Below are positions 17,558-26,530 of a DNA stretch of 64,000 nt, one piece after another (position 1 is the stretch's first letter; every line of letters begins with the position of its first letter). Position numbers and translations under genes: made by a program. The notes below the pieces were generated by a model. It was given only the letters and a program-made list of their open reading frames with translations, did not search any database and was not told the DNA's origin. Origin of the DNA: Telluribacter humicola (GTDB taxonomy: Bacteria; Bacteroidota; Bacteroidia; Cytophagales; Spirosomataceae); contig NZ_JAFIQT010000001.1 in assembly GCF_017355935.1 (NCBI RefSeq), positions 2,505,014 through 2,569,013 on the forward strand, given 5' to 3'.

Positions 17558-20392
17558 TTGAAAAAAAATCTCCTTCTCCTGTGCTTATGTATCATAAGCG
17601 GGGTCTCCTTTGCACAAAACACCGGACGATTCAGTATAAAGGGTACTGTCGTTGATTCAGCCGGTGTAAAGCTACCTTTTGCCACCGTCATGCTGCTGCA
17701 ACCACAGGATTCATCCCTGGTTAACTATGGCCGAACCAACGATGACGGTATTCTGGAATTTAAGAATCTTAAGCGCAGCAAGTACCTGCTCAAGGTCAAC
17801 TACGTTGGGTACTTGCCTTACCAGCAGGTAGTAGAGCCAGCCGATGGACCCGTAACCGACATAGGTACCATATCCATGAAAATCCTGAATCAGGACTTGT
17901 TTGAGGTAGTAGTCAAGACGGCCCGGGCTCCATTGAGTATACGGGGGGATACGGTGGAGTATAACGCAGCTTCGTTTAAGGTACCACCCGGCTCTTCGGT
18001 AGAGGACCTGCTGCGACGCCTGCCGGGTATGCAGATCGAGCAGGATGGTACCATCCGGGCACAGGGGCAGGAGGTCAAGCGTGTAACGGTAGACGGAAAG
18101 CGTTTCTTTGGAGACGATCCCAAGATGGCTACCAAGAACCTACCAGCCGAAGCCATCTCCAAAGTACAGGTATTTAATGGGAAAACGGAGCAGTCACGCA
18201 TTACGGGAGTAGATGACGGGAAACAGGAAAAGACCGTAAACCTCGAGCTCAAAGACAGCCATAAGAAGGGCGGTTTTGGTAAGGCTACCCTTGGGGTCGG
18301 AACCGACTCACGGATGGAAGGCAAGGTCAGCTACAACCGCTTCAACGATAAGCAACAACTCGCCTTCTTTGGTCTGGGCAACAACACCAACCAGAGCGGC
18401 ATGTCATGGGATGATTTCCAGGACTTCCGGGGGAGTCAATCGTTCAACTGGGGCGATGACGGCGACTTTGGATTCAGCAGTGGGGGAGGCATTCGATTTA
18501 TCAGTGGTGGTGATGGGGACGAAGAAAGCCTCACCATCCAGGGCGGGCGCGGAGGCCAGGACCGGGGCTTTACCAAGAACTTCGCCGGTGGTGCCAACTA
18601 CAACTACGATACCAAGAAAACCAAGTTTAGCAGCAGCTACTTCTATAACCAGACCGACCAGACACTTGATGCCTTCTCGAGCCGAGAAAACTTCCTTAAC
18701 AGTACTTCGTTCCTAAGTCAGGATGACAACCTCCGCCTCAACTTCAACGGCAACCACCGGGGGAGTCTGCGCTTCGAAAAAAACCTTGACTCACTGAATA
18801 CCCTGGTACTTATTAGCAACTCCCGGTTGGGACAGGGCAATAACTCGTTTAGCAGCTTTCAGCAGTTTTTTCGCGAAGGCAACACCCTTACCAACCAATC
18901 CATCCTGAACAACATCAACCGCTTCAACTCCTTCTCAATGGGCAATACGGCAATCTATCGCCACAAGTTCAGGAAGAAAGGACGTAACTTCGCGGCCAGC
19001 CTCGGGTATAACATCAATAACTCGAATGGCAATGCTGAACAGAAATCGGTCAATGAGTTTTATCAAAGGGCCGGTCAAGATTCAACAGAGTCGATAACCA
19101 TTAACCAGTACAACCAGACCCAAAGCTTACGTACTCAGTTTAAGGGAAGCCTCCTGTACGTAGAGCCATTTGCCAAGAAGTTTTTCTGGGAGACCTTCTA
19201 TAACTTTAGCCTCCGCAACGACGAGGTAGACCGCGATGTATACGACCGCAGGTCCGAGAATGAGTTTCGGAACGAACAGCTGAGCCGCTACTACACCAAC
19301 GAGTTTATATACAACCGCCTGGGAAGCAGCGTGAGGTACTCGTTCAATGGCCTGAACCTGACTGTAGGTCTGGCGGCTATCCAGTTTGATTTGCAGGGTA
19401 TGTTTGCCAGTGACCAGACAGCTGCGCAGTCTGGACGGGTAGACCGTAAGTACTTTACCTGGGCACCTAACTTATCACTCAACTACGACCTGAAGAACAA
19501 CCGATACCTGTACGCCAACTACAACCTGAATGTCAACGAGCCTAACATCCGCGACCTGCAGCCCATCGTAGACAACAGCAATCCATTGTATATCCGTGAG
19601 GGTAATCCGGACCTGCTACCGCAGTCCAGCCATAGCCTCAACGCCGGGTTCAACTACTTCAATCCGGGTAGCTTTACTCAGCTGTACATTGGACTTAACT
19701 ACAACTACTTCGTCAATCAGATTGTATATACACAGCAGGTAGATGAGAACTTCATCACCCGCACCCGGCCTATCAACATCTCCGGCGGGAATTGGATGGG
19801 ATCATACATGGGATTTGGCTTTCCGCTGAAGAAGACCAAAGCCACCCTGAATATGAACGGAGGGGTAAACCGATCCAATAACCTGACCTATATCAACAAC
19901 GTCCTGAACGAGACCAGTACCAACAGCTACAATTTTGGGGTACGTATGGACCTGACGCCCAGCGATAAGTTTACATTCTATCCATCGGCTAACTGGAACC
20001 TGAGCAATACCAGCTACTCAATCAACTCCGCCCAGAATCAGAAGATCGTAAACGGTACCTATAATGCCGAGATGAACGTGAAGCTGCCCGCCGAAATGTT
20101 CTTCAACGGACGCTTCAGCTACCGGAGTTACGTAAACAAGCGGTTCGGTTTTGACCAGCGGCAGCCTATCCTGAACCTGTCGGTGTACAAGATCGTCCTG
20201 AAAAACAAGAAAGGGGAGGTGCGCTTTACGGCCTACGACGTATTTAACCAGAACCGGGGCATTACGCAGTTTGCAAGCCAGAACTTCGTATCTACCGAGC
20301 AGGTTCAGACGCTCGCGCGGTATTACATGCTGAGCTTTACCTATAATATGCGTGGTGTGACCGGTAGCGTACGCCGGAGAGGATTCTTTTGA
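17558..20392 (+). CDS. Outer-membrane beta-barrel protein with carboxypeptidase-like domain (TonB-receptor-like), TTG start
   Basis: The 944-residue product has a signal peptide (1-20), a carboxypeptidase-D-like regulatory domain (about 25-105), a plug-like domain (about 112-235, with RRLPGMQIEQDGTI and VTVDGKRFFGDDP), a Gly/Asp-rich stretch near 285-340, and an Asn/Tyr-rich barrel ending near Phe944. This is the outer-membrane-barrel family that often precedes GLPGLI genes. The start is TTG: a stop lies in frame at 17525-17527 and there is no ATG or GTG between them, while the signal peptide begins exactly here. The ligand is unknown. It is 107 bases upstream of its GLPGLI partner. Confidence 0.88.
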   Translation: MKKNLLLLCLCIISGVSFAQNTGRFSIKGTVVDSAGVKLPFATVMLLQPQDSSLVNYGRTNDDGILEFKNLKRSKYLLKVNYVGYLPYQQVVEPADGPVTDIGTISMKILNQDLFEVVVKTARAPLSIRGDTVEYNAASFKVPPGSSVEDLLRRLPGMQIEQDGTIRAQGQEVKRVTVDGKRFFGDDPKMATKNLPAEAISKVQVFNGKTEQSRITGVDDGKQEKTVNLELKDSHKKGGFGKATLGVGTDSRMEGKVSYNRFNDKQQLAFFGLGNNTNQSGMSWDDFQDFRGSQSFNWGDDGDFGFSSGGGIRFISGGDGDEESLTIQGGRGGQDRGFTKNFAGGANYNYDTKKTKFSSSYFYNQTDQTLDAFSSRENFLNSTSFLSQDDNLRLNFNGNHRGSLRFEKNLDSLNTLVLISNSRLGQGNNSFSSFQQFFREGNTLTNQSILNNINRFNSFSMGNTAIYRHKFRKKGRNFAASLGYNINNSNGNAEQKSVNEFYQRAGQDSTESITINQYNQTQSLRTQFKGSLLYVEPFAKKFFWETFYNFSLRNDEVDRDVYDRRSENEFRNEQLSRYYTNEFIYNRLGSSVRYSFNGLNLTVGLAAIQFDLQGMFASDQTAAQSGRVDRKYFTWAPNLSLNYDLKNNRYLYANYNLNVNEPNIRDLQPIVDNSNPLYIREGNPDLLPQSSHSLNAGFNYFNPGSFTQLYIGLNYNYFVNQIVYTQQVDENFITRTRPINISGGNWMGSYMGFGFPLKKTKATLNMNGGVNRSNNLTYINNVLNETSTNSYNFGVRMDLTPSDKFTFYPSANWNLSNTSYSINSAQNQKIVNGTYNAEMNVKLPAEMFFNGRFSYRSYVNKRFGFDQRQPILNLSVYKIVLKNKKGEVRFTAYDVFNQNRGITQFASQNFVSTEQVQTLARYYMLSFTYNMRGVTGSVRRRGFF

Positions 20393-20393
20393 T

Positions 20394-20439
20394 GGTGAAT
20401 GAGCGAATGAATCTTAAAAAATTCATTCGCTCATTCACC
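20394..20439. terminator. Long perfect hairpin after the barrel gene
   Basis: Perfect 19-base arms (GGTGAATGAGCGAATGAAT and complement) around an 8-base A-rich loop, beginning just after the stop codon. No T run follows, so it may be a 3'-end stabiliser or partial terminator that lets some reads pass to the GLPGLI gene. Confidence 0.55.
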
Positions 20440-20462
20440 TCAGTAATACCATATAGTAATTA

Positions 20463-20499
20463 AAGCTAAAACCTAACAGCTATCAGCTAATAACTTACA
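20463..20499 (+). repeat. AGCTAA-type degenerate repeats before a start codon
   Basis: The 37 bases before the GLPGLI ATG consist of loose repeats of AGCTAA / AACTTA / CCTAAC. Similar runs precede the genes at 43125 and 45946. Confidence 0.5.
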
Positions 20500-21246
20500 A
20501 TGAAATACATAAAGACACTACTACTGGTACTGCTCACTACGCCGTCGTGGGCACAGAAGATGGAGGGGGTAGTTACCTACGAGCGGGTGCAGTACCAAAC
20601 CAAAATCTACTCCCGCCTGACGTTTCTGAGTCAGGAAGAGAAAGACCGGATTAAAATGACCTGGGGCAATGATGATGAGTGGAAGACCAAGATGAAACTG
20701 TTCTTCAGCCCTACCCAGAGTAAGTATACCTACTTCAATACGCAGGGACAAACCGAAGATGGTAACTACTCGTGGCGGCAGGATGAGTTTGAGATCTACC
20801 GGGATTTTGAGAAAGAGAAAAAGACGGAGATCATCGAAATGCTCGGCCGGACTTACGTATTGGAGGATTCGCTGAACATGCCCCGCTGGAAGATCATGAA
20901 TCAGATCAAGGACATAAACGGGCATGTATGTATGATGGCCGTTACGGAAGATACTATCCGCAACCAGAAGATTACGGCCTGGTTTGCCGATGATATACCC
21001 GTACAGGCTGGACCTGAGCGATATTACGGACTACCTGGGCTGATTATGGAGCTAAACATTAACGATGGTGATGTCATCATCACAGCCACCAATGTTGAAC
21101 TCAAACCGGTGGCCGAAGAGCTGAAGCTGCCCAAAAAGCTGAAAGGCCGCAAGATCTCGGATAGTGACTATGACAAAATCATATCCACCCATATCCGCGA
21201 CAGTATCAAATCGCACCGAAATCCTTACTGGGCTATACGTTACTGA
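20500..21246 (+). CDS. GLPGLI family periplasmic protein
   Basis: The 248-residue product has a signal peptide (1-19, ending PSWAQ) and the diagnostic GLPGLI motif at 177-182 in RYYGLPGLIMEL. Family members (TIGR01200-type) are found in Bacteroidota next to outer-membrane barrel/TonB-receptor-like genes, as here. Their molecular role is not established. A mature N-terminal part around 35-110 is rich in Tyr, Lys and Glu. The pairing suggests the two products act at the same outer-membrane site. Confidence 0.9.
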   Translation: MKYIKTLLLVLLTTPSWAQKMEGVVTYERVQYQTKIYSRLTFLSQEEKDRIKMTWGNDDEWKTKMKLFFSPTQSKYTYFNTQGQTEDGNYSWRQDEFEIYRDFEKEKKTEIIEMLGRTYVLEDSLNMPRWKIMNQIKDINGHVCMMAVTEDTIRNQKITAWFADDIPVQAGPERYYGLPGLIMELNINDGDVIITATNVELKPVAEELKLPKKLKGRKISDSDYDKIISTHIRDSIKSHRNPYWAIRY

Positions 21247-21268
21247 CAGGTCTTACATAAAGGCATTT

Positions 21269-21301
21269 AAAAAGGGCTCTCCTTCGGGAGAGTCCTTTTT
21301 T
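21269..21301 (+). terminator. Terminator after the GLPGLI gene
   Basis: Hairpin with a UUCG tetraloop: CTCTCC-TTCG-GGAGAG extended by AAAAGG/CCTTTT with one mismatch, followed by a six-T run. Confidence 0.9.
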
Positions 21302-21738
21302 GTGTTATTTATACACTAAGAGCTGAGGCCGCTGTGATGAATAGGCTTTGTATAGAAAATGGTATTATAAATAAATTAGAATTTTATCTTGAGCTCGAGG
21401 CCTTTACTAACTAAAATTCAGAGACTTATTAAGCCTAAAGTGCTAATACAGGTAAGCTAATAAATTGATAATCAATATTAATTTACAAAGAGCAAAGGAA
21501 CTTTACAGGCAGGTTATAAGTTGAAAATTAGGAGTTTTTTTATGTAATATCAGAAGAATTTTAGGGTAGTTGCAGAAGTAATACTTCTTTTTTGAAGAAG
21601 GTACATTAAATTTGTATTGCCCAAACGTCACCAGATTAGCTGGTGAATGATAGAAGCAGATTATAAAACAACCTGGTGCTTTTTTGTAGAAAACCAATTT
21701 TTTCAATCTAATAACTATTTATAAAACCTCCTGATCCC
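21302..21738. other. AT-rich intergenic region with candidate promoter for the OmpA gene
   Basis: No credible gene; a 67-codon minus-strand frame at 21503-21706 has no family features. A perfect -7 match, TAAATTTG, is at 21607-21614, and a 15-base palindrome (AGAAGTA-A-TACTTCT) is at 21574-21588, where a -33 box would lie. The OmpA leader would be about 120 bases. Confidence 0.45.
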
Positions 21739-22626
21739 ATGCAAAAAATAATTATTGCGATTGCAGTGGTCCTAACCCTCGGCTCCTGTGCAAGTAAAAA
21801 GAAGATGCTTGCTATGGAAACAAAAGCTAATGAAATTCAACTACAACTTGACAAGGCGCGTGCTGACCTGAACGACTGTGACACCCGGACGGCTGGTTTG
21901 AACGAAAAGCTGAAAACCAGAGAAGACGAACTGGCCAGCCGTAGTGCCCGCGTAAAAGAACTGGAAGATCAGATGGAGTTCCTGAAGAAGAACAACAACC
22001 AGCTACTGGATCGTATGGCTGATCTTTCGATTGTTACTAAAGAAGGTGCTGAGAGTATCCGTAAGTCAATGGAGACTATGAACCTGCAGGGTAAGTACAT
22101 CCAGAACCTGAACACAAGCATCCAGCGTAAGGACTCCCTGAACATGGCGCTGGTGATGAACCTGAAGCGCTCACTCCAGGACGTTAGCGACGAGGATGTA
22201 CAGATCGAAGTGAAGAAGGGTGTAGTATATGTATCCCTGTCTGACAAGATGCTGTTCCACTCAGGTAGCTACATGATTACTTCAAGAGCCGAAAACGTGC
22301 TGAGCAAAGTAGCCAAGATTCTGAATGATTACAAAGAGATCGAAATCCTGGTAGAAGGTCATACTGACAATGTACCTTATCGCAATGACAACCTGGTTGA
22401 TAACTGGGATCTTAGCGTGAAGCGTGCTACTTCGGTTGTACGTACTCTTCAGGAGAAATACGGTGTTGCACCGTCTCGTATGATCGCTGGTGGACGTGGT
22501 GAGTACCTGCCTAAGGCTGGTAACGAAAGCAAAGAGAACCGCAGCCAGAACCGTCGTACTGAGATCATCATCACTCCTAAATTGGATCAGTACTTCAACC
22601 TGTATACTCCACAGGCTGGTAAATAA
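21739..22626 (+). CDS. OmpA-family lipoprotein (peptidoglycan-associated)
   Basis: The 295-residue product has a lipoprotein signal with Cys17 in LTLGSC, a long coiled coil (about 23-110) and a C-terminal OmpA domain with EGHTDNV at 206-212 and SQNRRTEIII near the end. The OmpA domain binds diaminopimelate in peptidoglycan while the lipid anchors the outer membrane, so the protein tethers the envelope. Codons lean towards CGT, GGT and CTG more than in neighbours, which fits high expression. It is a single gene with its own promoter region and terminator. Confidence 0.92.
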   Translation: MQKIIIAIAVVLTLGSCASKKKMLAMETKANEIQLQLDKARADLNDCDTRTAGLNEKLKTREDELASRSARVKELEDQMEFLKKNNNQLLDRMADLSIVTKEGAESIRKSMETMNLQGKYIQNLNTSIQRKDSLNMALVMNLKRSLQDVSDEDVQIEVKKGVVYVSLSDKMLFHSGSYMITSRAENVLSKVAKILNDYKEIEILVEGHTDNVPYRNDNLVDNWDLSVKRATSVVRTLQEKYGVAPSRMIAGGRGEYLPKAGNESKENRSQNRRTEIIITPKLDQYFNLYTPQAGK

Positions 22627-22664
22627 TCAGAAGATATAATATCTCTTTTTGACCATAATAGTAG

Positions 22665-22694
22665 GCCCGTCAGCATCGCTGACGGGCTTTTTTT
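22665..22694 (+). terminator. Terminator after the OmpA gene
   Basis: Perfect 10-base stem GCCCGTCAGC/GCTGACGGGC with loop ATC and a seven-T run. Confidence 0.93.
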
Positions 22695-22760
22695 ATACTT
22701 ACTGGTAGAGCAGCTATATAAGTTGCTAGATGTACTGATAAGGCAGATGGTAGAACAAAT

Positions 22761-23771
22761 CTAGCTCTTACGAACCCGGATGGTAAATGCTTCCGCCGGA
22801 TTCCGGACCAGTAGTTGTTCAAAATCTGTATCGGTAAATCCCTCCTTCTGCAGTAGGGGGAACAGCTTGTCAAAAATACCCGTGAAGCCCACAAAATCTC
22901 CTCCGTTGGGTTCGCCGGGGCGGTACCAGCCGGCATCGTGCGAAATCAGTACCCGGTTGAGGTGGCCCTTGTCCTTCATGGTTTTGATCCACTCGGCGTA
23001 CTGCTCATGATTGCCGGCACCAATACCGTCCAGACTGATCCAGGCTCCCTGCTGGGCGGCCTTACTATACGTTGACTTATCTGATTCGCTCTGGGCGTGT
23101 ACCCACACAAAGGCTGATGGATGTACCCCCTGCTTTTTGAGTATTTCTATCTCTTCAAAAGCGGTTTGGGCCGGGCCGGTATGGGAGCAGATAGTGAGTC
23201 CAGCTTCCAGATGGGTCAGCGCGGCCGCGGTAATTAATTTGCGGTGTAGCTTGGAGAGAGGGCCGCTGTTGACCCCAATTTTTATGAAGCCCGGTTTGAT
23301 ACCTGTATAGCCTATACCATTAAAGCTTTCTCTGATCCAGCGGGCGGCCAGTTGCTCGGCTGATTCGGTCTGGGTCCAGGGTGGCAGGTACTTGTTATCT
23401 GAGGCACCGTAGTAGCCGGTATTGGTCAGGATCTGTAAACCGCTCTGCTCCGCCAGCATTTTTAGCAGCTGCACATCACGTCCCAGAAAAACCGGTGTAC
23501 ATTCCAATATGCTTTTTACCCCCTTCGCTTTCACTTCCATCAGATATGGCAATACCTTTTTTACCACCTCTTCACGGTTCCAGCGATCCATACTGAAGTT
23601 ATCAGCCCCGATAAAATCCACCAGAAAATGTTCGTGGATGAGCGTCATGCCCAACGACGAAGAGTAAATGGGACCATTGACGGTATGGAGGACTTCTGAT
23701 TTGTCGGAAAAGCTTGTAAGACAGAGTGGAGTGGCTGCGCAGGTTAATAAAAAGTCACGTCGGGATAGCAT
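22761..23771 (-). CDS. Phosphotriesterase-family metal hydrolase, exported (Tat-like signal)
   Basis: The 336-residue product is a TIM-barrel metallohydrolase. Metal ligands are His46 and His48 (LIHEHF), the bridging Lys164 (FIKIGV), His197 (CSHTG), His225 (WVHAQ) and Asp279 (SHDAGW). This is the set of the phosphotriesterase/lactonase (PHP) family. The N-terminus SRRDFLL followed by a hydrophobic stretch resembles a twin-arginine signal, so the folded metal enzyme may be exported. The natural substrate is probably a lactone or ester; true phosphotriesterase activity is less likely. The gene is monocistronic and divergent from the serine hydrolase pair. Confidence 0.87.
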   Translation of the reverse strand: MLSRRDFLLTCAATPLCLTSFSDKSEVLHTVNGPIYSSSLGMTLIHEHFLVDFIGADNFSMDRWNREEVVKKVLPYLMEVKAKGVKSILECTPVFLGRDVQLLKMLAEQSGLQILTNTGYYGASDNKYLPPWTQTESAEQLAARWIRESFNGIGYTGIKPGFIKIGVNSGPLSKLHRKLITAAALTHLEAGLTICSHTGPAQTAFEEIEILKKQGVHPSAFVWVHAQSESDKSTYSKAAQQGAWISLDGIGAGNHEQYAEWIKTMKDKGHLNRVLISHDAGWYRPGEPNGGDFVGFTGIFDKLFPLLQKEGFTDTDFEQLLVRNPAEAFTIRVRKS

Positions 23772-23874
23772 ACTTCTTATGTTTTATTTTTGGGAAGGTA
23801 GAAAAAAATCAAAAACTTCTTCCATTTTTAGCTGGTATATGTACTAATGAAAATTGATATTTAACTATTTCTCT

Positions 23875-25176
23875 ATGCAAAGACTTTTTCCTGCCTGTTC
23901 TAACAGACTACTCCTCCTTAGCCTCCTTTTGGGCTTATCTATCTTACCACTCTTTGCCCAGACCCTGACCGAAGCTTCCCCCGAAAGTGTCGGTATGAGC
24001 ACCGAACGGTTGCAGCGAATCGAGAGCGTCGTTCAGGATTATGTAAATCAGCAACGGATTGCAGGTGCCGTAGCCCTGGTGGTACGCAACGGGAAGATCG
24101 TGTACTACAAAGGCATCGGCTACGATGATATGGACACCAAGTCGCCGCTGAAGCGGGACGCTATTTTCCGCATTGCCTCGCAGACCAAAGCCATTACCAG
24201 TACGGCTATCATGATGCTATATGAAGAAGGCAAAATCCTGCTGGATGAACCGGTATCGAAGTATATTCCTTCATTTAAGCAGCCCAAAGTACTGGCAACG
24301 TTCAATGAAAAAGACAGCAGTTTTACTACGATACCCGCAAAGCGTGAGATCACCATCCGCGACCTGCTCACCCATACTTCCGGCATCAGCTACGCGGGTA
24401 TAGGTACCAAAGAGGCCAACGCCATTTACGCCAAATACAAAATCCCAAGCGGCATCGGTACTCCTAATCATAAACTTTCCGATGCCATCAATCTGCTGGG
24501 TACGATGCCACTGATCCACCAGCCGGGCGAGAAATTCTCGTACGGACTCAACACCGATGTACTGGGGTACGTGGTAGAGGTTGTATCGGGCAAATCACTG
24601 GATGAGTTTTTCCGTCAGCGCATTTTTGAACCCTTAGGTATGAAAGATACCTACTTCTACCTGCCTGCCAGTAAGGCCCCCCGACTCACTACCCTGTACA
24701 CCCAGACCCGCGAAGGTGCAACGATCAAGAGAGTCGCTCAGGGAGGTTCATCACCTGATTTTCCGAAGGAAGGAGGTACTTTCTTTTCGGGAGGAGCGGG
24801 TCTTTCATCTACCGCCTATGACTACGTGATCTTTCTGCAGGCCATGCTCAATGGAGGGCAGTACGGTGGTAAGCGCATCCTGAGCCCTATTACCATAGAT
24901 ATGATGACAGCCAACCAGATTGGTGACATCAACGTAGGAGCCAGAAAATTCGGACTCGGCTTCGCGATTGCTACCGAGAAGGAAGCCGCCCGACTGCCTA
25001 TATCCGTTGGTACATTTGAGTGGGGCGGTATATTCGGCACTACTTATTGGGCCGATCCGAAGGAAGGCATCGCCGCGCTGATCATGACCCAGAAGTACCC
25101 CAACTCCTACGGTGACCTGAGTGATAAATTCAAAGTACTGGTGTACCAGGCTATCACCAAAAAGAATCCCCAGTAG
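23875..25176 (+). CDS. Beta-lactamase-family serine hydrolase, secreted
   Basis: The 433-residue product has a Sec signal ending near LPLFAQ (29) and a class-C beta-lactamase / DD-peptidase fold. The nucleophile motif is Ser102-x-x-Lys105 (ASQTK) and the second motif is Tyr223-Gly-Leu-Asn226. The third motif region reads GGIFGTTYW in place of the classical KTG. Such proteins are usually esterases or peptidases rather than antibiotic-resistance enzymes. A TTG at 23854 would extend the frame by 7 residues; the ATG at 23875 gives a normal signal peptide and is preferred. A close paralogue starts 15 bases downstream. Confidence 0.87.
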   Translation: MQRLFPACSNRLLLLSLLLGLSILPLFAQTLTEASPESVGMSTERLQRIESVVQDYVNQQRIAGAVALVVRNGKIVYYKGIGYDDMDTKSPLKRDAIFRIASQTKAITSTAIMMLYEEGKILLDEPVSKYIPSFKQPKVLATFNEKDSSFTTIPAKREITIRDLLTHTSGISYAGIGTKEANAIYAKYKIPSGIGTPNHKLSDAINLLGTMPLIHQPGEKFSYGLNTDVLGYVVEVVSGKSLDEFFRQRIFEPLGMKDTYFYLPASKAPRLTTLYTQTREGATIKRVAQGGSSPDFPKEGGTFFSGGAGLSSTAYDYVIFLQAMLNGGQYGGKRILSPITIDMMTANQIGDINVGARKFGLGFAIATEKEAARLPISVGTFEWGGIFGTTYWADPKEGIAALIMTQKYPNSYGDLSDKFKVLVYQAITKKNPQ

Positions 25177-25191
25177 TAGTACCCACCCTTT

Positions 25192-26490
25192 ATGAAGTAT
25201 AGTCTTACTCCGCGTAGAAGTCTGTTGCTGTTTTTTTTGCTGGCGTTGGGCATTGCCTTGTACTACGTAGTATCGGACCAGCCCCTGGATGAGGCTTCGC
25301 CCGAAAGTGTAGGGATGAGCACCGACAGATTGCAGCGTATTGATACAGTGATGAAGGAGTACGTAGAGAAGCAACTTTATCCGGGGGCGGTGGTACTGGT
25401 GATGCGGCATGGGAAGCTGGTGTATCATAAAAGTTTTGGCTATAATGATCTGGAAAGAAAAGTGAGGTTGCCAAAGGATGCGATAGTTCGGATCGCTTCA
25501 ATGAGCAAAGCTATTACGAGTACGGCTGTCATGATGCTGCACGAAGAGGGGAAGTTTCTTCTGGATGATCCGGTGTCGAAGTACATCCCAGCATTCAAGC
25601 AGCCCAAAGTACTGGATACTTTTAATGCGGCTGATACGACCTATACTACGGTACCTGCCAGCCGTGAGATTACCATCCGTGACCTGCTGACGCATACCTC
25701 GGGATTGAGTTATCCCGAAATCGGCAGGGTGGAGGCCATTGCAATTTATGCCAAACATGATATACCCAGCGGTATAGGTACTCCGCATTACAAGCTTAAG
25801 GATGTAATTAACCGACTAGCTACGCTGCCTCTCATGCACCAGCCGGGCAAGCGATTTACCTATGGCCTCAACACCGACGTACTGGGGTTCCTGGTGGAGG
25901 TAGTATCGGGGAAGCCACTGGACCAGTTTATGCGGGAGCGTATCTTTGAGCCATTGGGAATGAAGGATACCGGCTTTTATCTAGCCGAAGATAAAGCTTC
26001 GCGGCTGAGCACCCTTTTTGCCGAATATGACGAAGGAGGTACTACCCTTGCCGAAACCGGCTACGGCTTCTATCCCAACTTCCCTTTGGAAAAAAGTACT
26101 TACTACTCCGGTGGGGCCGGGTTGGTCTCTACCGCTTATGATTATGCGATCTTTCTGCAGATGATCCTGAACGGAGGAGAGTTCAACGGGAAACGTGTTT
26201 TGGGACCGGTGACCGTAAAGCTGATGACCTCCAATCAGATTGGAGATATGAACCTGATCTATAAGAAATTTGGCCTGGGATTTTCGATAGCTACCGAGCG
26301 GGAGGCCGTCCGGTTACCACCCTCGGCCGGTTCGCTCGACTGGAACGGTATCTACGGTACTACTTTTTGGGCTGATCCGGAGCAGGGAATTGTAGCGGTA
26401 ATGATGACTCAGAAGTACCCCAATCCCTATGTGGATCTGGGGGAGAAGTTCAGGGTACTGGTCTATCAGGCTATCACCCAGTTAGATTAA
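25192..26490 (+). CDS. Beta-lactamase-family serine hydrolase, membrane-anchored paralogue
   Basis: The 432-residue product is a tandem duplicate of the upstream protein: both share the block EASPESVGMST and near-identical LLTHTSG, QIGD and QKYPN segments. Active-site motifs are Ser103-x-x-Lys106 (ASMSK) and Tyr224-Gly-Leu-Asn227. Its N-terminus is a basic segment plus one hydrophobic helix (LLLFFLLALGIALYYVV) with no evident cleavage site, so it is probably an inner-membrane-anchored periplasmic enzyme, unlike its secreted neighbour. The two genes are 15 bases apart and should share a transcript that ends at the following terminator. Confidence 0.86.
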   Translation: MKYSLTPRRSLLLFFLLALGIALYYVVSDQPLDEASPESVGMSTDRLQRIDTVMKEYVEKQLYPGAVVLVMRHGKLVYHKSFGYNDLERKVRLPKDAIVRIASMSKAITSTAVMMLHEEGKFLLDDPVSKYIPAFKQPKVLDTFNAADTTYTTVPASREITIRDLLTHTSGLSYPEIGRVEAIAIYAKHDIPSGIGTPHYKLKDVINRLATLPLMHQPGKRFTYGLNTDVLGFLVEVVSGKPLDQFMRERIFEPLGMKDTGFYLAEDKASRLSTLFAEYDEGGTTLAETGYGFYPNFPLEKSTYYSGGAGLVSTAYDYAIFLQMILNGGEFNGKRVLGPVTVKLMTSNQIGDMNLIYKKFGLGFSIATEREAVRLPPSAGSLDWNGIYGTTFWADPEQGIVAVMMTQKYPNPYVDLGEKFRVLVYQAITQLD

Positions 26491-26494
26491 CCAA

Positions 26495-26530
26495 AACAGC
26501 CCACGTCCTTAGTCGTGGGCTGTTCCTTTT
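26495..26530. terminator. Terminator between convergent genes
   Basis: Perfect 11-base stem AACAGCCCACG/CGTGGGCTGTT with a short T-rich tail. It overlaps the stop codon of the convergent ligase gene by two bases. Confidence 0.82.

Noticed and set aside
21503..21706. 67-codon minus-strand frame before the OmpA gene
   Set aside because: AT-rich spacer, low-complexity Lys/Phe/Asn composition, and it overlaps a better-supported promoter.
23875..26490. Antibiotic-resistance beta-lactamases
   Set aside because: SxxK and YxN are present, but the KTG motif is replaced by GIFGTTYW-type sequence, as in general serine esterases/peptidases; resistance is not supported.
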